64,000 bases of DNA from Ophthalmolycus amberensis (taxonomy: Eukaryota > Chordata > Actinopteri > Perciformes > Zoarcidae). The first letter of the stretch is position 1. Each line of letters begins with the position of its first letter. The translations under genes and the position numbers were made by a program. The stretch is taken from positions 1 to 64,000 of the forward strand of contig JAFEUB010001529.1 of the NCBI GenBank assembly GCA_024529925.1, written 5' to 3'. The notes beneath the pieces were generated by a model that was not told the origin of the DNA, did no database searches, and was given only the letters and a program-made list of their open reading frames with translations. Positions 41,009 through 53,858 of this stretch are shown in pieces.

Positions 41009-41785
41009 AGCAAGAGGGTCAAAATTCCACGAGCCATGTTATGAGCAAGTGGTACGTCCCAACTGAATGCATAGTGCGTGCAATAGTACGCGGGACCTGC
41101 GGGGGTCGACGTACGAAATAGACCCTCGGAGTCTTGTCTTGTTGCAGTTAGGGAGGGGGAAATTCAACTAGACCGAACTTCCAAATCCAAGCAGACACGT
41201 TTTTTTTTATACTAAAGATTTGTTTTGATCAATACAAATACAATCTTTTACTTCCTTATCATATGAATTGCGTGTTTTTATGAAGAAAAAACACAATAGG
41301 TGACTATAACAAAGTAAGATGCTAACATTTATAATTTATGATGGATTGAAATTGTCTTTTGGATGAGTCAAAAAAAAGTCTGGAGCCTTGTAGACCAGTT
41401 GCTATAATCAAACAACAAAGGGATCTGTATCTGCCAATGATCGGCAATTAGTATCGGCGGCAAAAAAAACAGGATCTCTAAAAGTTATATTTGCTCTCTT
41501 TTTTCTTTTGTGCTGATCCGATCTGTGACTCTGATCCGTGATACGATCTGAATCGTGAGTTTCATGATCCGTTGCACCACTAGCAGTAGGTTAGTCAGAG
41601 TCGCACAGAAAGCTGCAGACAGAGGACTTGAGAGTGATTTATCTTATGGGTTGTAAACACATAAAGCCTGCTGTCATGCTGAGTGTGCAGATAAGTGTGT
41701 AAGGGCCCCCTGAAGAGCCATTAATTACACACCGCTTTAAGGATAATTAAGCGTCGGGGCAGGTGAGGAGGAGAGGTCCGGCCTG

Positions 41786-41935
41786 AGGCCATGTCCACAC
41801 TACGCCATTTCCATTTGAAAACGCATATGTTTTGCGACACTTACGCGAAAACGATGCTGAGACGCCGTGTGGACGGAGATCCATACGGAGAAAAGTCTGC
41901 TTTAAAACGAAAACGTATTAGTGTGGATGTAGCCT
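41786..41935. mobile_element. MITE with CCACACTA-type terminal inverted repeats
   Basis: The left end AGGCCATGTCCACACT (41786-41801) is an imperfect inverse of the right end AGTGTGGATGTAGCCT (41920-41935). The interior has GAAAACGCATA, GTGTGGACGGAGATCC and AAAACGAAAACGTATTAG, a common fish MITE pattern often assigned to hAT. No clear target-site duplication is visible. Confidence 0.7.
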
Positions 41936-42421
41936 GAGTTGTACATCACGGGAGACACGGCCTCTCTCCGCTGTTGACATTCACGTCACGCTCAAGACTG
42001 ACACCAAACACCTCATCTTCCACATCCACTGGGGTTTTTATGTCACCCTTCCACCTGACTGGCTTTTTGGATCTCCACAGCCTGGGTGGACATACTATGT
42101 TTCTCTGTGCTCTTTACTTTATGAACAAAATATTAGCATCTCTAAAACTGTGAGTCGTCTCCTTGGCCGAGTCAGGAATGCAGAGTCAATCGCTCCACTA
42201 AAAGGTAAAAAAAAAAAAAAAAGTCACCAAAAAAGGGACAAACCCCGATTATGCCAATTATGCCGTCCATGCCTGCTACCTGTCTTGTTAGTCTTAAGAA
42301 GTGGAAGAAAAGGACGGAGCATGTAAACAGGAAGCCTTTACATTGTGTTTGTGGGGGGGAAACGGAGCTCATGTGTTCACAACCATTCGCCAAGGGTTTG
42401 CTTACACCTGCAACAATCACT

Positions 42422-42740
42422 ACGCTTAGTTTATACTCGGCGAAGTGAAGCATTGGCTTCTTTCTTTACAGGGCTTGTACAAAGGCAATAAAGTAGTCCA
42501 CGAATATGAGATATGAGTTTACAGATAATAACAATCCCTCCGCTGCATTGTGGAGGTTGGCTTATGGCATTTTGCCGGTTACACCTACAGTCTGTGGTCA
42601 GATTTCTGGGTTACACTCGTTGTCTTTTTGATTCTTCATGGTACACTTTGTTCGTACGCCCTCTGGCATTTCGGAGAATAACGCAGCGCACACAGAGTTC
42701 GCGCTGTGGCGCCAAGCGCGAGTATTAAACAAAGCTTTAC
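42422..42740. mobile_element. MITE-like element R3, copy 1
   Basis: Left end GCTTAGTTTATACTCGGCG and right end CGCGAGTATTAAACAAAGC are imperfect inverted repeats. The same ends bound a second element at 46618-46858. Interior is non-coding. Confidence 0.55.
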
Positions 42741-43671
42741 CATCCCATAAGGCTCTTACACAATGGAAACGTTGTTCACTGCTCCAGTAAAAAAAAGGAC
42801 ACAACTGAGATACAACTCAGAGAGGTGACAGGAGGCAACAGATATGCTCTGAATTCCGTATGGAGAACCTGCAACTGATCCAAAGTCAGATCACACTCAA
42901 CTCAACCAGACTACATCCTTAAAATAGCTCAGATTTCTCAGATTTAGAATCCTGATGAGATCCAAAATGAATATTTCTAAACAATAAAATGAAATGATAC
43001 AGCTAGAAAACACACTTAAGGCCAGGTGTGGTCTTGAAATAAAAGTTAGTTAACAGAACTTTTATGCTGCACAGTGAGAGCAGGGTAATAATGTGTGTTT
43101 GTTCTGCTGCAGTGTAGACAGACGCTGGTTAAAGCCATAAAGGCCGAGATAAGGGCGCTCTTTAAAGACTTGTTATTGGAGCAGAGGGGATTAGAGAACT
43201 TGATATGACCTTTGTTTCTGTGATACTCCACAGAGGCACGTGGGTTTGGTGTTGGCTGAGCAACAGCAGATGCAATTGAGCATTAAAGCCGAGTAAATCT
43301 GTCTGTGAGCCCAAGAAACAATGCCGGAGCCTTTCTTCAACTTCCTGAATGTAGTAGACAAAACAATCGCACCCCGATGTACATTTGTCACACGCTCTTT
43401 CTCGGCAGATGCAGTTTAACTTTCGTATTTTCTGGAGGGAACATTCCATCTTTACTTTTAAGCAAACATGACCATGAAGTCCTTAAAGTGGCGATGTTCT
43501 TTTTTTGCCCCGGATCCCAATCAGAGTTCTTTAAAATTGTCCTATCCGACCTTAATCTTGATTAAATATATATCTGAAACATTGAAATAACTGCTGTAGA
43601 CCAGTTCATCTGACACGCCTTACTTACTATAAGCTTAAAGCAATGGATGAAAGTTTAACAGGAAGAATACG

Positions 43672-43935
43672 ACCATAGGCTGTATAAGAAGTGGATGTAC
43701 CAGTACCAGAAGTGACACGAGAGGATGGAGCTAAATACAACAGAACAATGAATAAGACATTTTTAGGTGACCAAAATGTTACAATTAACTTTCATGAACT
43801 TCAATCCCTCTGTGAAAGGGTTCAAGTTGTGAGACAAAAACAACTCCCAGACCGGACAACGCCGTGGTAACCAGTCTGTTAAACCTCGCTTTATGGTCCA
43901 TTTTACTATAACTGGACCATTTAAAATGAAACGAT
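43672..43935 (-). repeat. Dispersed repeat family R1, copy F (partial)
   Basis: Shares GACACGAGAG, GACATTTTTAGGTGACCAAA, GTTCAAGTT, CTTTATGGTCCATTTTACT with copies B and E but lacks both outer parts. Confidence 0.65.
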
Positions 43936-46617
43936 GTATGAGTAGAAGACGTCTGCCTGAAGTCGAAGCTCAATACGCTGATTACATTCACGCCTGCTGC
44001 TCGCTAGCTAACATATAGACACATTGATGACGTATAGATTGTAAAAAGGAAGCGGGCCAGTTTTACAGGCTACTACACAGCAGTATCCGCCCTGCTGGCA
44101 CCAATCACCACTCTCTGGTTGAGGCCAACAGTCAAGTCTGGCTACCGAGAGGGAGCGGACTCCAATAAACGGTCCAGAAATATATCCATTTAAAATGCCG
44201 TATGTCTATTTCTGTATCTGTAATCTGCATGAAGTCAGCAGCCAGGACTGCACTGGTGACGCAAGGAACTTGTAAAGACTGTACCCACTAACCACAGGCA
44301 AAGGTTTAACAGGCGTACTCAAATTGAGGAACTCCAAAATAGACCTTGAAAACAGAGGCTTGCTGAAGGGCTGCTTCATCCATTGCCGATTAACTAATGA
44401 ATTAGAGATGCTACGACTGACTAAGTGTTGGCGTCTGTCACGACTGAGGCTGTTTATGTTCCCGTCGAGGCCCACACAAACTCCAGGCAGGCACAAAAGA
44501 TGAACTCGGCAGAAACATTTGACATTACAAGACCCAATTCCCCAATAATTCATCTGCTTCCCAAAAATGCAAAGCATTCAAGGCACATTTCAACACACGA
44601 TGCCGATGTAGCACCTAACGGCACGTTTTTCAGACTGTTAAACAGAAAATAATTGGAGGTAAATAATGTTCATACCAAAAACAAAAAACAAAGTGACAAA
44701 CTGGCAGCTGCAATAAACTAAATCAGACAAATGTGTTATTAACCGATACTTAAATCCGGTTATGGTCCACAAAAAGACATCACCATGGAGCTCCTCACCG
44801 TGTGACATGTCACTGACTGTCACTGAAGAGTTTTAACTGACCGTGCAGCTTTTGGAATGTTGGTCTGATAAAGCCAGACACGGCTCCAGACTGCGACCAA
44901 ATGCGACCGTTTCACGTGGTCGTATTCATGTGATTGCATGATGACCATTATCATGGGTGCGACCAAATCATGTGCACCAGAGTTGGTCTGAAGCCCAAGA
45001 AAATTGTGATGGGCAGTTCTTTTCTGTTTCACGGACAATTTATGTGAAATTAATCAGCAGGAAATGATTGCTTGCTGCAAATTTACAGACAAAACTTAAA
45101 TGCATAAAATATGTTTGCAATGTTTTTGTCACAACATTGAATATCAGCTCTGAATATCAGTAAAGCAAAACGTAGTTCGGGTATAAATCTGTCCCTTTGT
45201 CCAGCCGACACTAGGCCTACCACACCGGATGGTGGGGGTCACTCCCAACAGGCAGCCATCTGCTGCTCCTATTCTCTACATCTGGAAGACAGATCGCCCA
45301 GAGGCCACCAGAAGTAGCCGATGATGATGTCATCCGGCGGTTCCGCTCAAACAGGAAGTCTGTGTGTGTGTGTTTACATGCACGTGTGTTTGTTGCATGT
45401 GCGTTACAGGGAGAGTTATGGCTTCTTCCTAGTTAAGGAGCCTGGAAGGAGAGCGTATATTTGAAAAAGTCACACATGCAAACACACGAGCAGTCGAGTA
45501 AAAATGCAAACTCCGAGCAAGAGAATGTACTCGTCATGAGAACGCACAGTTTGAATGCATTAGGAGAGAAAAGTTCCAGTGACAGGAGCGGACCAAAGGC
45601 AATCCTCTGCTTGCTCTAACTCAACCTCTGCTGCCAGCCATAATTACCAAGTACAAACAAACAGCTAAACATAGACACACACACACACACACTCCCTCCT
45701 CCAAAGAATAAAACACCACCTTCACTCATACTGCAGCTCTCTTGACTGCCTCTGTTTTCGTAGTTCCACAGGGGTTTCATATGCATTCACACCGGTTCAC
45801 TAACAGAGTGTGTGACTAACGGTCCCGTCAGCTCACAAGACAACTGGCACAGTTGAGAGAGAGAAAGAGAGAGATCCATTTACAACGTACATTTGGAAAT
45901 TACAGAAGAGGATTAGGGCAACATTTCATTTGAGTTCTTCTGAGATGAAAAACTTAAATCAAATACATTTTTTAACATGCGGGCCCTAATTCTCTATCGT
46001 TTTTTGAAAAAGCTTGTCACGCTATGGAAGGACATTAACCCCGCAAAGATTATGAATGCAACCTCAACAAATTGACTTTCCAGATCCGTGTGCGTGGATC
46101 TCTGAACCCATCGGCTATCAGTCTGACGAGGGATCAGCAAGGAGCTTTATTTCTGGGGTTTCCCGCGTAGCCAGCGGAGATCCGGGCCAGCGGTCCGATT
46201 GGCAACTTGAGATGCTAGACTGGAGTTGAGAGACGACGCGTACAACCTGTTTCACAAGTAGCCATTCTACAAGCTCATTTGAAACCAATAAAAAGCCAAA
46301 CCATCGTCAGACGATAGCTGGCGGGGTTCTGATAAAACATTCCGACCAATGCGTCCCACCTGCGTATGAATGCAAAATCTGCTTTTAGAGATACATTCTG
46401 ATCCGTGTTCATCATCTATGCCAACCGCTTACATCAGCAACAAGCAACGGACACATTCGCCTGAACAACTGACAGCTGAATATTTTGATGCTGTGAACAG
46501 TTTTAATTCAATGTTTAAAGCTTGCTAACTTGTCTAGATGGCTGAGGCAAAACGGCCACTTTGGTTGCCAATATTTTTGATGATGCCGGCTGTACAAGAC
46601 TCTGCAGATGCATCCTT

Positions 46618-46858
46618 AAGCTTTGTTTATACTCGCAATTGACGGCATAGCGCGAGCCTCCGCAGAGAGCTCCGAGCATGAACAGTGCTTTTATCAGTGA
46701 ACTATTTGTGACAGTCCTGTGATCGCCCGCCAAGTTACAAAAAGTCAGAGGTGCACGATCAAGCTTGCGGAGCCCACGCACCCCCACGTGCCGGCCGTGA
46801 TTACGCACTTGTCTGGCACGCGCCGGCTTCACTACGGCGAGTACAAACTAAGCTTCAT
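46618..46858. mobile_element. MITE-like element R3, copy 2
   Basis: Left end AAGCTTTGTTTATACTCGC and right end GCGAGTACAAACTAAGCTT form an inverted repeat of about 19 bp with few mismatches. These ends match those of 42422-42740. The interior is GC-rich and non-coding. Confidence 0.6.
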
Positions 46859-48059
46859 GCTTCCCCTGGCAGATGACTCAGTGAGCTTGGGCGTAACTTT
46901 GAGGTGCTTCTGCTGCTTCTACAGACCTCAACGTGACACCCAAGACCTCCGAGAGGGCCTGACAAGTCACTGAGATGGAGAGAGGAGGAAGGGCGGAGCG
47001 TGTGAACCGAGAGAGTTAGAAGAAGCAAGGAGAAAGAGAGCTAGGTGGAAGGGGAGATGCTGAGAGGAAAGTAAACAGTGTGAGGGGATTGGAATGTGTT
47101 TGAGCAGCCCGGGGCTGACTGAAGGTACACTGTCGGCCTAGCACGCATGGTTGCCAGCTACTTACCAGCTGCTCTTAACTGAACAAGAGCAAATATGACA
47201 GCATTCTTAGCACGGCGCTACGGCCCTGGAGCGCTCAGCTCTGGTCTCGTAAGGAGTGAAAATGCAAAGACCCCGTTTGAGAGGAAAAGAGAGGAGCGAT
47301 GGGACGGAGGGACGTGTTGGAGCAGACCGAGGCGGAGGTGGCAGAAAGACTCGGCTCCTCCGGTTCGGCCTGAGTTGCAGCGGGTGGGGCGAGAAATGAG
47401 AGGATGTTGACGTCCCACACAGGAAGACGGACCAACAAAAGGTCTGCAGGACTAACACAGGACTCAAACTGGAGAGTCAAACTGGAGATATTCAATGTTC
47501 CTTTGGATGAAACACAATAACTAATGTGAGGAAGTCCACGCATTAGATTGAGTCCAGGTGGCCAGTTGTCTCAAAATGTGAAGAAAGTCTCTCAAGGCGT
47601 TCCTGAAATATGGCGTTCACAAGACCGGGACGGACCGACAGACGGGAAACCTGAAGACATAATGCCGACGTGGAGGAATGACGATATACTTGATGAGGCA
47701 TCTTAGTTTTAAACCACAATAACAAGTCCATACCGGCGGCTCTTCTTCGACTCATTAACTCTCAAACATATCAATCAGTGGGGCTGAAGGAAAAAGAGCT
47801 CGTGTATATACAAACTGATTATATGATACTCTGCACACAGACCAGACGTGGTGTCTGAACCAGGAGCACATGGCTCTTCTTCGCTTTCAGAGAGGCGTTG
47901 TTTCCATGACAACCACACACAGAAGTCATCCTTTGCAGCATGCAGTGTGCCGTGCACGTCGGTGTAACGCACGTGCACGTTTTACGAGAGTGACGGATGG
48001 ATTGTTACTTACTTCGACATTCGGGGCCAATAAGGCAGACCGGGGTAAATGGACGACGG

Positions 48060-48065
48060 GGGGGG

Positions 48066-48106
<41 letters not shown>
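48060..48106 (+). repeat. (G)n(GA)n compound simple repeat
   Basis: A run of G residues followed by about 18 GA units. Confidence 0.93.
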
Positions 48107-48107
<1 letters not shown>

Positions 48108-48903
48108 AGCAAAACCGATGGTGTCTGCTGTGTGAGACCATCAGGGATACTTTGTGACAGCGTCCCATCTAACAGTCAGATTTAAACTACCTTAAAGTCG
48201 CTTCCGCCTGCCTCCAGTTACAGTTCTGTTTGTTTTCCATTCCTTTATGCGGTTTGTGAGATGATTCACTGGCTCTTTAAAAAAAGTGGTCGGAGATTTG
48301 AACCACTTCAAGAACAGAGGGGATTTGATCGGTCGAAGAAAAAAAAAAAAAAGAGTTCTGCACACACTCTGTCCGCAGACGACCGGATCACCCAGGAGGC
48401 CGGTCGACTCCCGCTGAGGTGCCGGTATCTTCTCTATGTGTCACTGCAAATATGTACATAAGCTCTGCGGCGGGAGACGGTTGGTCTGCTGGGGGGGTGA
48501 CGGCAGCTACATGAGAAGAGCGACAATCCCGATCCGTGCTACCTCAGCAGGGCTCCAGACCACCCAGAATATTGCAACACAGAAATCAAAAACCAATGCT
48601 TTTCTTTCTCCTGCTGCTGGAATATGCACAGCACAAACAGACCAATCGGTTCAGACGGGAGTCTTTGGGGGGAAATGTTCTCACGTTGGAGGTTAATTAT
48701 TGCATTTATTTAGGGGATTTACTGTAATTGTTTGTTCTTTTTTTATATTGGAGAAGTCAGCCCAAACATTACACGGGTTAAGGGTTTTCTGTGGAATGCA
48801 TATTTAAGGTGGGGCTGCAGCTATTGATTATCTTCATTATAGATTAGGGTTAGGGTTAGTCTATAAAAACAGAAATGAGTGCAGAATGGCCTTCACAACC
48901 TCC

Positions 48904-49270
48904 TTAAAAAGAGACAGTTCACCCAAAAACTCAAAATACAAATATGTCCGTATCCGTCTGGATTGTTTTGTTGCGAGTGTTGGAAATACGGGCCGTGGAG
49001 ATGTCCACCTTCTCTGCAATATGTGACTATGTGGCACTCAGCTTGTGGTGCTCAAAGCTCCACAGAAATACATTTGAACGTCTCTTTCCAGAAATCATGA
49101 CCATTACTCAAGATAATCCACAGACCTTGTTGTGAGCGCTTTCATGTTGGAACAATGGTTAAAAAGACAATGGTCGATATCTCCAAAACGAGACGACTGA
49201 CACCAGAACAGTTTAGATCGATAGATAACACTGCAGTTAAGAGGGATTTTAGGGTGAACTGTCCCTTTAA
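48904..49270. mobile_element. TTAA-flanked MITE (367 bp)
   Basis: Left end TTAAAAAGAGACAGTTCACCC and right end GGGTGAACTGTCCCTTTAA are imperfect inverted repeats, flanked by TTAA at 48904-48907 and 49267-49270. This is the widespread fish 'AGTTCACCC' MITE type. No transposase coding content. Confidence 0.8.
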
Positions 49271-50304
49271 GCCCAAAGTAAGGCATGTTTAGTCCAACCA
49301 ACGATCCAATGTTGGCTTGATGAATAACTAACGATTAACTGATAATCAAAAGTTTTCTGTCGTTTGGCGATTAATTAATCTCCCGATCATTTCAGCGTTA
49401 ATTTGAGGGGAATGCTGACAGAACACTTTTGGATCACTTCTAGATTGCATTCATTTTTTTTAATCATTGGTCATTACAGTTGAGGGAAAGTACCATACTC
49501 TCCGTATAGTGCTGAGTATCGTTTTTAAATGTTCAATACTTGCATCACTTTGATTAAAAAATGTAGATTTGTAGCATTTAATCAATACTTTTCCATCCTC
49601 TTCTCAAATCTACCAAACGTGTTCAACATCTGCAAGTAAATCAAGTTATAATTTAAACTTGAAAGGTCTGTTTGTTCACTAAGATACCCAATAACATTAC
49701 CTTTTTTACCGGTCGCCTAATTAATATTCACAAACTGTTCAATGTGTCGGGCTCGGTGAAATTGTCTACTTCATTTTTACACATTTGTTTTCCCAAGCAA
49801 CGTGCTCCCCGTGCATATTGAGCTCCTAATGCTTTATAATACTGATATTATATGTACGGAAGTTTAACTGGGAGACTTCCGATCAGTTGGATCACTTCTC
49901 CGGAGAAGAGTCACCACCACTCCGGTCTTGTTGAACTACAAAACCCACACTCCACTTGTAGTTGCAGATTCCTGTTGCAGAGTGATGTTTCGTTCGTTCC
50001 ATCTTTGTTTGGAGATAAGAGTCAACAATTTGGACGCTGGTTAAAAAGAATCTTTGGAAGATTACGAAGATTTGTACACGAGACACACAATCCACATGAA
50101 GCTGATCCCAAAGGAGACCACAGCCAAGAAGACGACATGTCAGCGTGTTCACAACCAGCACTGATGGTTTACTGCTGTTTCCCCAGTGACACATGTCACC
50201 TCCTCACTGCAGCTACGGGTAAGTGCATCCTTCATGGATGCCATTGTGGTTACAGTTGTTATGGATGAGAGTGTGTGCACAAATGAAGTTACTGAACTTT
50301 CAGA

Positions 50305-50328
50305 ATATATATATATATATATATATAT
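50305..50328 (+). repeat. (AT)n microsatellite
   Basis: About 12 AT units. Confidence 0.93.
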
Positions 50329-50841
50329 GTTTTAATAGTCTATTGTGTAGCTGCAGCTGTGACATTCATATATTCATGATTTCTGGAGTAGCCAATCTGA
50401 CCTCGGGTACCAAAGGGAACCTCTTTGCTACAGGCTGCTTTCTGGAACTCAGCCATTTTCTCTTATTGCATGTAGTTACACATTTGCAAAACTAAAAAGA
50501 AACGAGTTAAACATTTCAAAAAGTTAATAAGCAACGAGGGGGAAAAACTGTGTGAACTTCAAAGTGGCTGCAACAGTCAAAAGTGCCTTTTCCTTGTAGC
50601 AACAATGTGTCTCACAGACCAGGAGACATCACGGACAAAGCAACGGAGAAGCCGAACTATCTCTTCCAAACACGCAAAGCTCTGCTCGTTGCTTATTAAA
50701 AACACAAAACGCCGTTGCACATGGAAAGAAAACAGATAGGATAGCATGATTTCCGTGTCATTTGACACCCGTGTGTCTGTGAAGCAGCGGACTCAGTCAA
50801 ACTATCGGCGACTGTGACAACAAAAGCAGAGGAGCACGTAC

Positions 50842-51160
50842 CGTAAATAGAGCCCCGGTGGAGACTGCTGTTATGTCCGCCTGAAATACGTTTCTTAATC
50901 CCGGTAAAGCAGCAGAAGGTTCCCCCCGTTTTTTTCAGCAGCCAAACCTCGGTCTGCTAGCTGCTCTCTTTCTGCTTTTTCTTCTCTCCCCACTCTGGTG
51001 TGGATGGGAAAACGTCGTCCTCGCGGAGGAGAGAAAAAGGGCGGGTCTCGAGCGCATAGGGCAACACGTCCGACCAATCGGCTATCGATATGACAACGAG
51101 GCCCCGCTTTGAGCCAATCGGATTCTGTTTCCAACACACAGCCGTGTGCTCATTGGTCAG
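50842..51160 (-). promoter_or_regulatory. Candidate ccdc102a promoter and non-coding first exon
   Basis: A locally CpG-richer stretch with CCAAT-type boxes at about 51073, 51113 and 51151 and a GGGCGG box near 51039. Read on the minus strand, it is followed by a transcript-like segment ending in TTTACG|GTACGTG, a plausible splice donor at 50841/50840. The next minus-strand gene downstream is ccdc102a, whose coding exon 1 has an upstream acceptor at 27592/27593. Linking the two, with a first intron of about 23 kb, is inference. Confidence 0.4.
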
Positions 51161-51519
51161 TAAGGTGGAGACCACCCAGTTGAAATTACTACAGCGCCAG
51201 GAGGAGAGCTAGTGGAATGTGATACTAGGCTCGTGGAGGTGAGCTGCGCCTCGCCTGGAAAGTGGACAAGAGCAGAAGGTGTTGACAAAAACTGCGGACA
51301 GTTTTCAGCTGCCTAATAAACAGGAATAGTTATGTCCTGATCGATCCGATCTGGAGCGCTCACTTCCTCTTCAGTGCAGCTATTCACAATCGCCACTAGG
51401 AGGTGCTAAAGGACATGCAAAATAAGAGACTATGGAGAATTAAATGACCCCAACATCTACTACTCGGGAGTCCGGGAATTCAATTAAACACTGTGCAACA
51501 TTTTAATTAAAACTAACTG

Positions 51520-51760
51520 GTGGTCAAAATCATAGCTGCTAAACATCAGTATTCATTATTACAAAATGGAAAAAATATGACACCAACACAAACCTTAAAG
51601 AGAGGGCCAAACCCCAAGGACCAGACAAGGAGGACATTAATCAGAGAGGCGATGAAGAGTCCAAAGATGACCGTTAAAGAGCTGGAAAAGTCCACAGGGA
51701 GCATTTGAGTTTCTGTCCACAGGACCACTTTAAGCCACTCGGTTCATTTGGTAGTTGAAA
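51520..51760 (+). pseudogene. Degenerate Tc1/mariner transposase fragment
   Basis: Residues in the plus-strand frame resemble the helix-turn-helix region of fish Tc1-like transposases: a basic RGPNPK motif, then LIREAMKSPKMTVKELEKST, an in-frame stop at 51706-51708, then VSVHRTTLS in the same frame. The DDE catalytic core is not visible downstream. An inactive relic. Confidence 0.65.
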
Positions 51761-52176
51761 AAAGATAGAAAAGCTACAGAGCGCATAAATTAGCAATGCC
51801 AGCTAGTGACATATAACACACTGCAGACAGGTCGGTGGACTGTCACTACACAAGCTAATGTTGCAATACCACACCACATTCGGTTTCTATTGAGTCCAGT
51901 CTGCATAAAGCTGCTAATATTGAGCGTAATAAGTTAGTCCCCAGTTGTAATTATTCAAGTCAGTGTATCATTTTTGTAACAAAACCAACAAGATATCCCT
52001 CTGGACTAAAGTCTGATTTGCCCGTATGCATCTTATTGTGATGTAAAGATTTAATTTTTCCACTCCATATATCATGCATTAGCTGATCATTAGTGATATG
52101 TAAAGTTTCAAAAGAGAGAAATATAAATCAGAAACCAAAACAACACACCATATCATGAAATACTCCTGTAATCGCT

Positions 52177-52182
52177 TTTATT
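52177..52182 (-). terminator. Candidate poly(A) signal for the zinc-finger gene
   Basis: AATAAA on the minus strand about 1.7 kb after the zinc-finger stop codon. Other signals may be used. Confidence 0.3.
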
Positions 52183-52324
52183 TTCCATGGTTTTTAATGC
52201 AACAAATGAGTAATACGCTTGACTTCAGTATAAATAAATTCCCATGAAATACACAAAGTTTTTGAAGAGTTAGGGCTAAAATGTCATTTTCCTAGATTTA
52301 ATTTTTTAAAGGTTGATTCAAATG

Positions 52325-52435
52325 GTTACATTCAGCCAGACAGTCACATGGTAGCCCCGGCTATCAGTGTGTGAATGGGTGAAGGATGACATGTAGTGTT
52401 AAAGCGCGACAAGTACAGTCCATTTACCATTTATC
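52325..52435 (+). mobile_element. Degenerate retroposon 3' tail
   Basis: Contains ATCAGTGTGTGAATGGGTGA, TGACATGTAGTGTTAAAGCG and ACAGTCCATTTACCATTT, the usual order of a widespread fish non-LTR/SINE tail. Its 'CGCTATATAA' segment is decayed. Non-coding. Confidence 0.65.
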
Positions 52436-53858
52436 TTGACAGCTGTTTGAATGAAAAGACCTAAAACTTGCTATTGGGCTGAAGATGAGTCCGAGCAAAT
52501 CAACACCTTTTCCTACCGTAGTTATTTCCACCCATCATAGTAAAACAAGCACTGCCATTATCTTCACTGTGTAAACCCCCAAACTATTGGATGTTCTTCT
52601 GTTGATTCCTCTTCCTTTACCTGGTATTGCCACCCCAAATCCTGTCACTCCTGTGACTAGACCATCTGTGTAAAATCATGATACTCTCTCATTACATAAT
52701 ATTCAAATGCACTTACCAAATCAACTTCATCTTTTTCTTTTCTTTTTGACCTCTAACAAGTATCAGTCTATGTCAGGCCACACAAGCGTACATGGAGCCA
52801 TCACCGGGTAAACTACTGAGGGGCTTATCCTTAGATCAAACACTTCAAATTCTCTTGCAATGCCATTGTCTACCCGACCAAAGTCATCCCTCTAACTCCT
52901 CCCATTCTCCCAGACCACCTGCAGCACTCCTTTTGCAGGGTGAGAGTCATGTTGTCCCTGTAAATTAGCCCAGTACTTTGCCATCAGTTGCTTTCTCCTT
53001 AAATCCAGCAACGTGTCTCCCATTTCTACCTGCAGGGCAGGCTCTGCTACAACTTGGTGGGTAACCTACAAAATAAAAGCCCTACATTTTTCTTTTTTTT
53101 TAAAATCTAATTAATTCCTGCAGTCTATAAATTATTCCCATCTTAAGTTACCTTCCATCTTCTCCATATGTAATGGGTGTGGGTTGGACATGGAAAAAGA
53201 CAACTCAATTGATTGTTTTCCAACATTTATATATTTCTGCAGAAGACAAAATTCAAGCCATTAACTCCCTACTCCCTTCTGATCTTTTTCTGCTCCCTCA
53301 GCAATAAGAAAATGTGTGATTTCATTTGAGTTTTTTTACATTTAGATACATTCTTTTGACATTACAGTATGTACTAAGTTCAGGATGCACATTACTAGAC
53401 ATGGGATATTAAAATGACCAGGAAAACATCTAACCTAAATCATAACAACTCATTTCCTCAAAACCATTAAAAACAATATATACAAGAGGAAAAACAGGGA
53501 CACCTGGTGGGTAAAGTGAAAAGGTGCGTAGGACTGGGTGACTAAACAGAGACAACATAAATTATAACATTACAAAAAGGAAAACTCATACTTGCAAAAG
53601 TCAATGCATAAACACATGAATTGAATGAATTCTTGTCTAAAATAACTTTACACAAGAAGATATTTACATCAGCAAAAAGGGAAACTGAGGCCCCTTTCTG
53701 GATCCAGACCTGGGAGTGGAGCTTGCTGGTGAGGGTCTGGTTTCGGGGACATGAGACATTTGGTTCAACCAGGAACAACCCGAAAAATCTACATTGAGCC
53801 ACCGCCCTATAGGCCCACCGCTCAAAGGGATATGCGGAGGGGTGATTGGGTAAAAGGG

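Larger units (their letters stand above)
41009..50841. other. Gene-free stretch, probable 5' intron of ccdc102a (distal part)
   Basis: No gene recognised. It contains the MITE-like elements listed at 41786, 42422, 46618 and 48904, R1 copy F at 43672, short CA arrays near 45676, GA array at 48060, a three-unit TTAGGG-like string at 48843-48858 and an AT array at 50305. The rest is unique-looking non-coding DNA. Confidence 0.6.
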
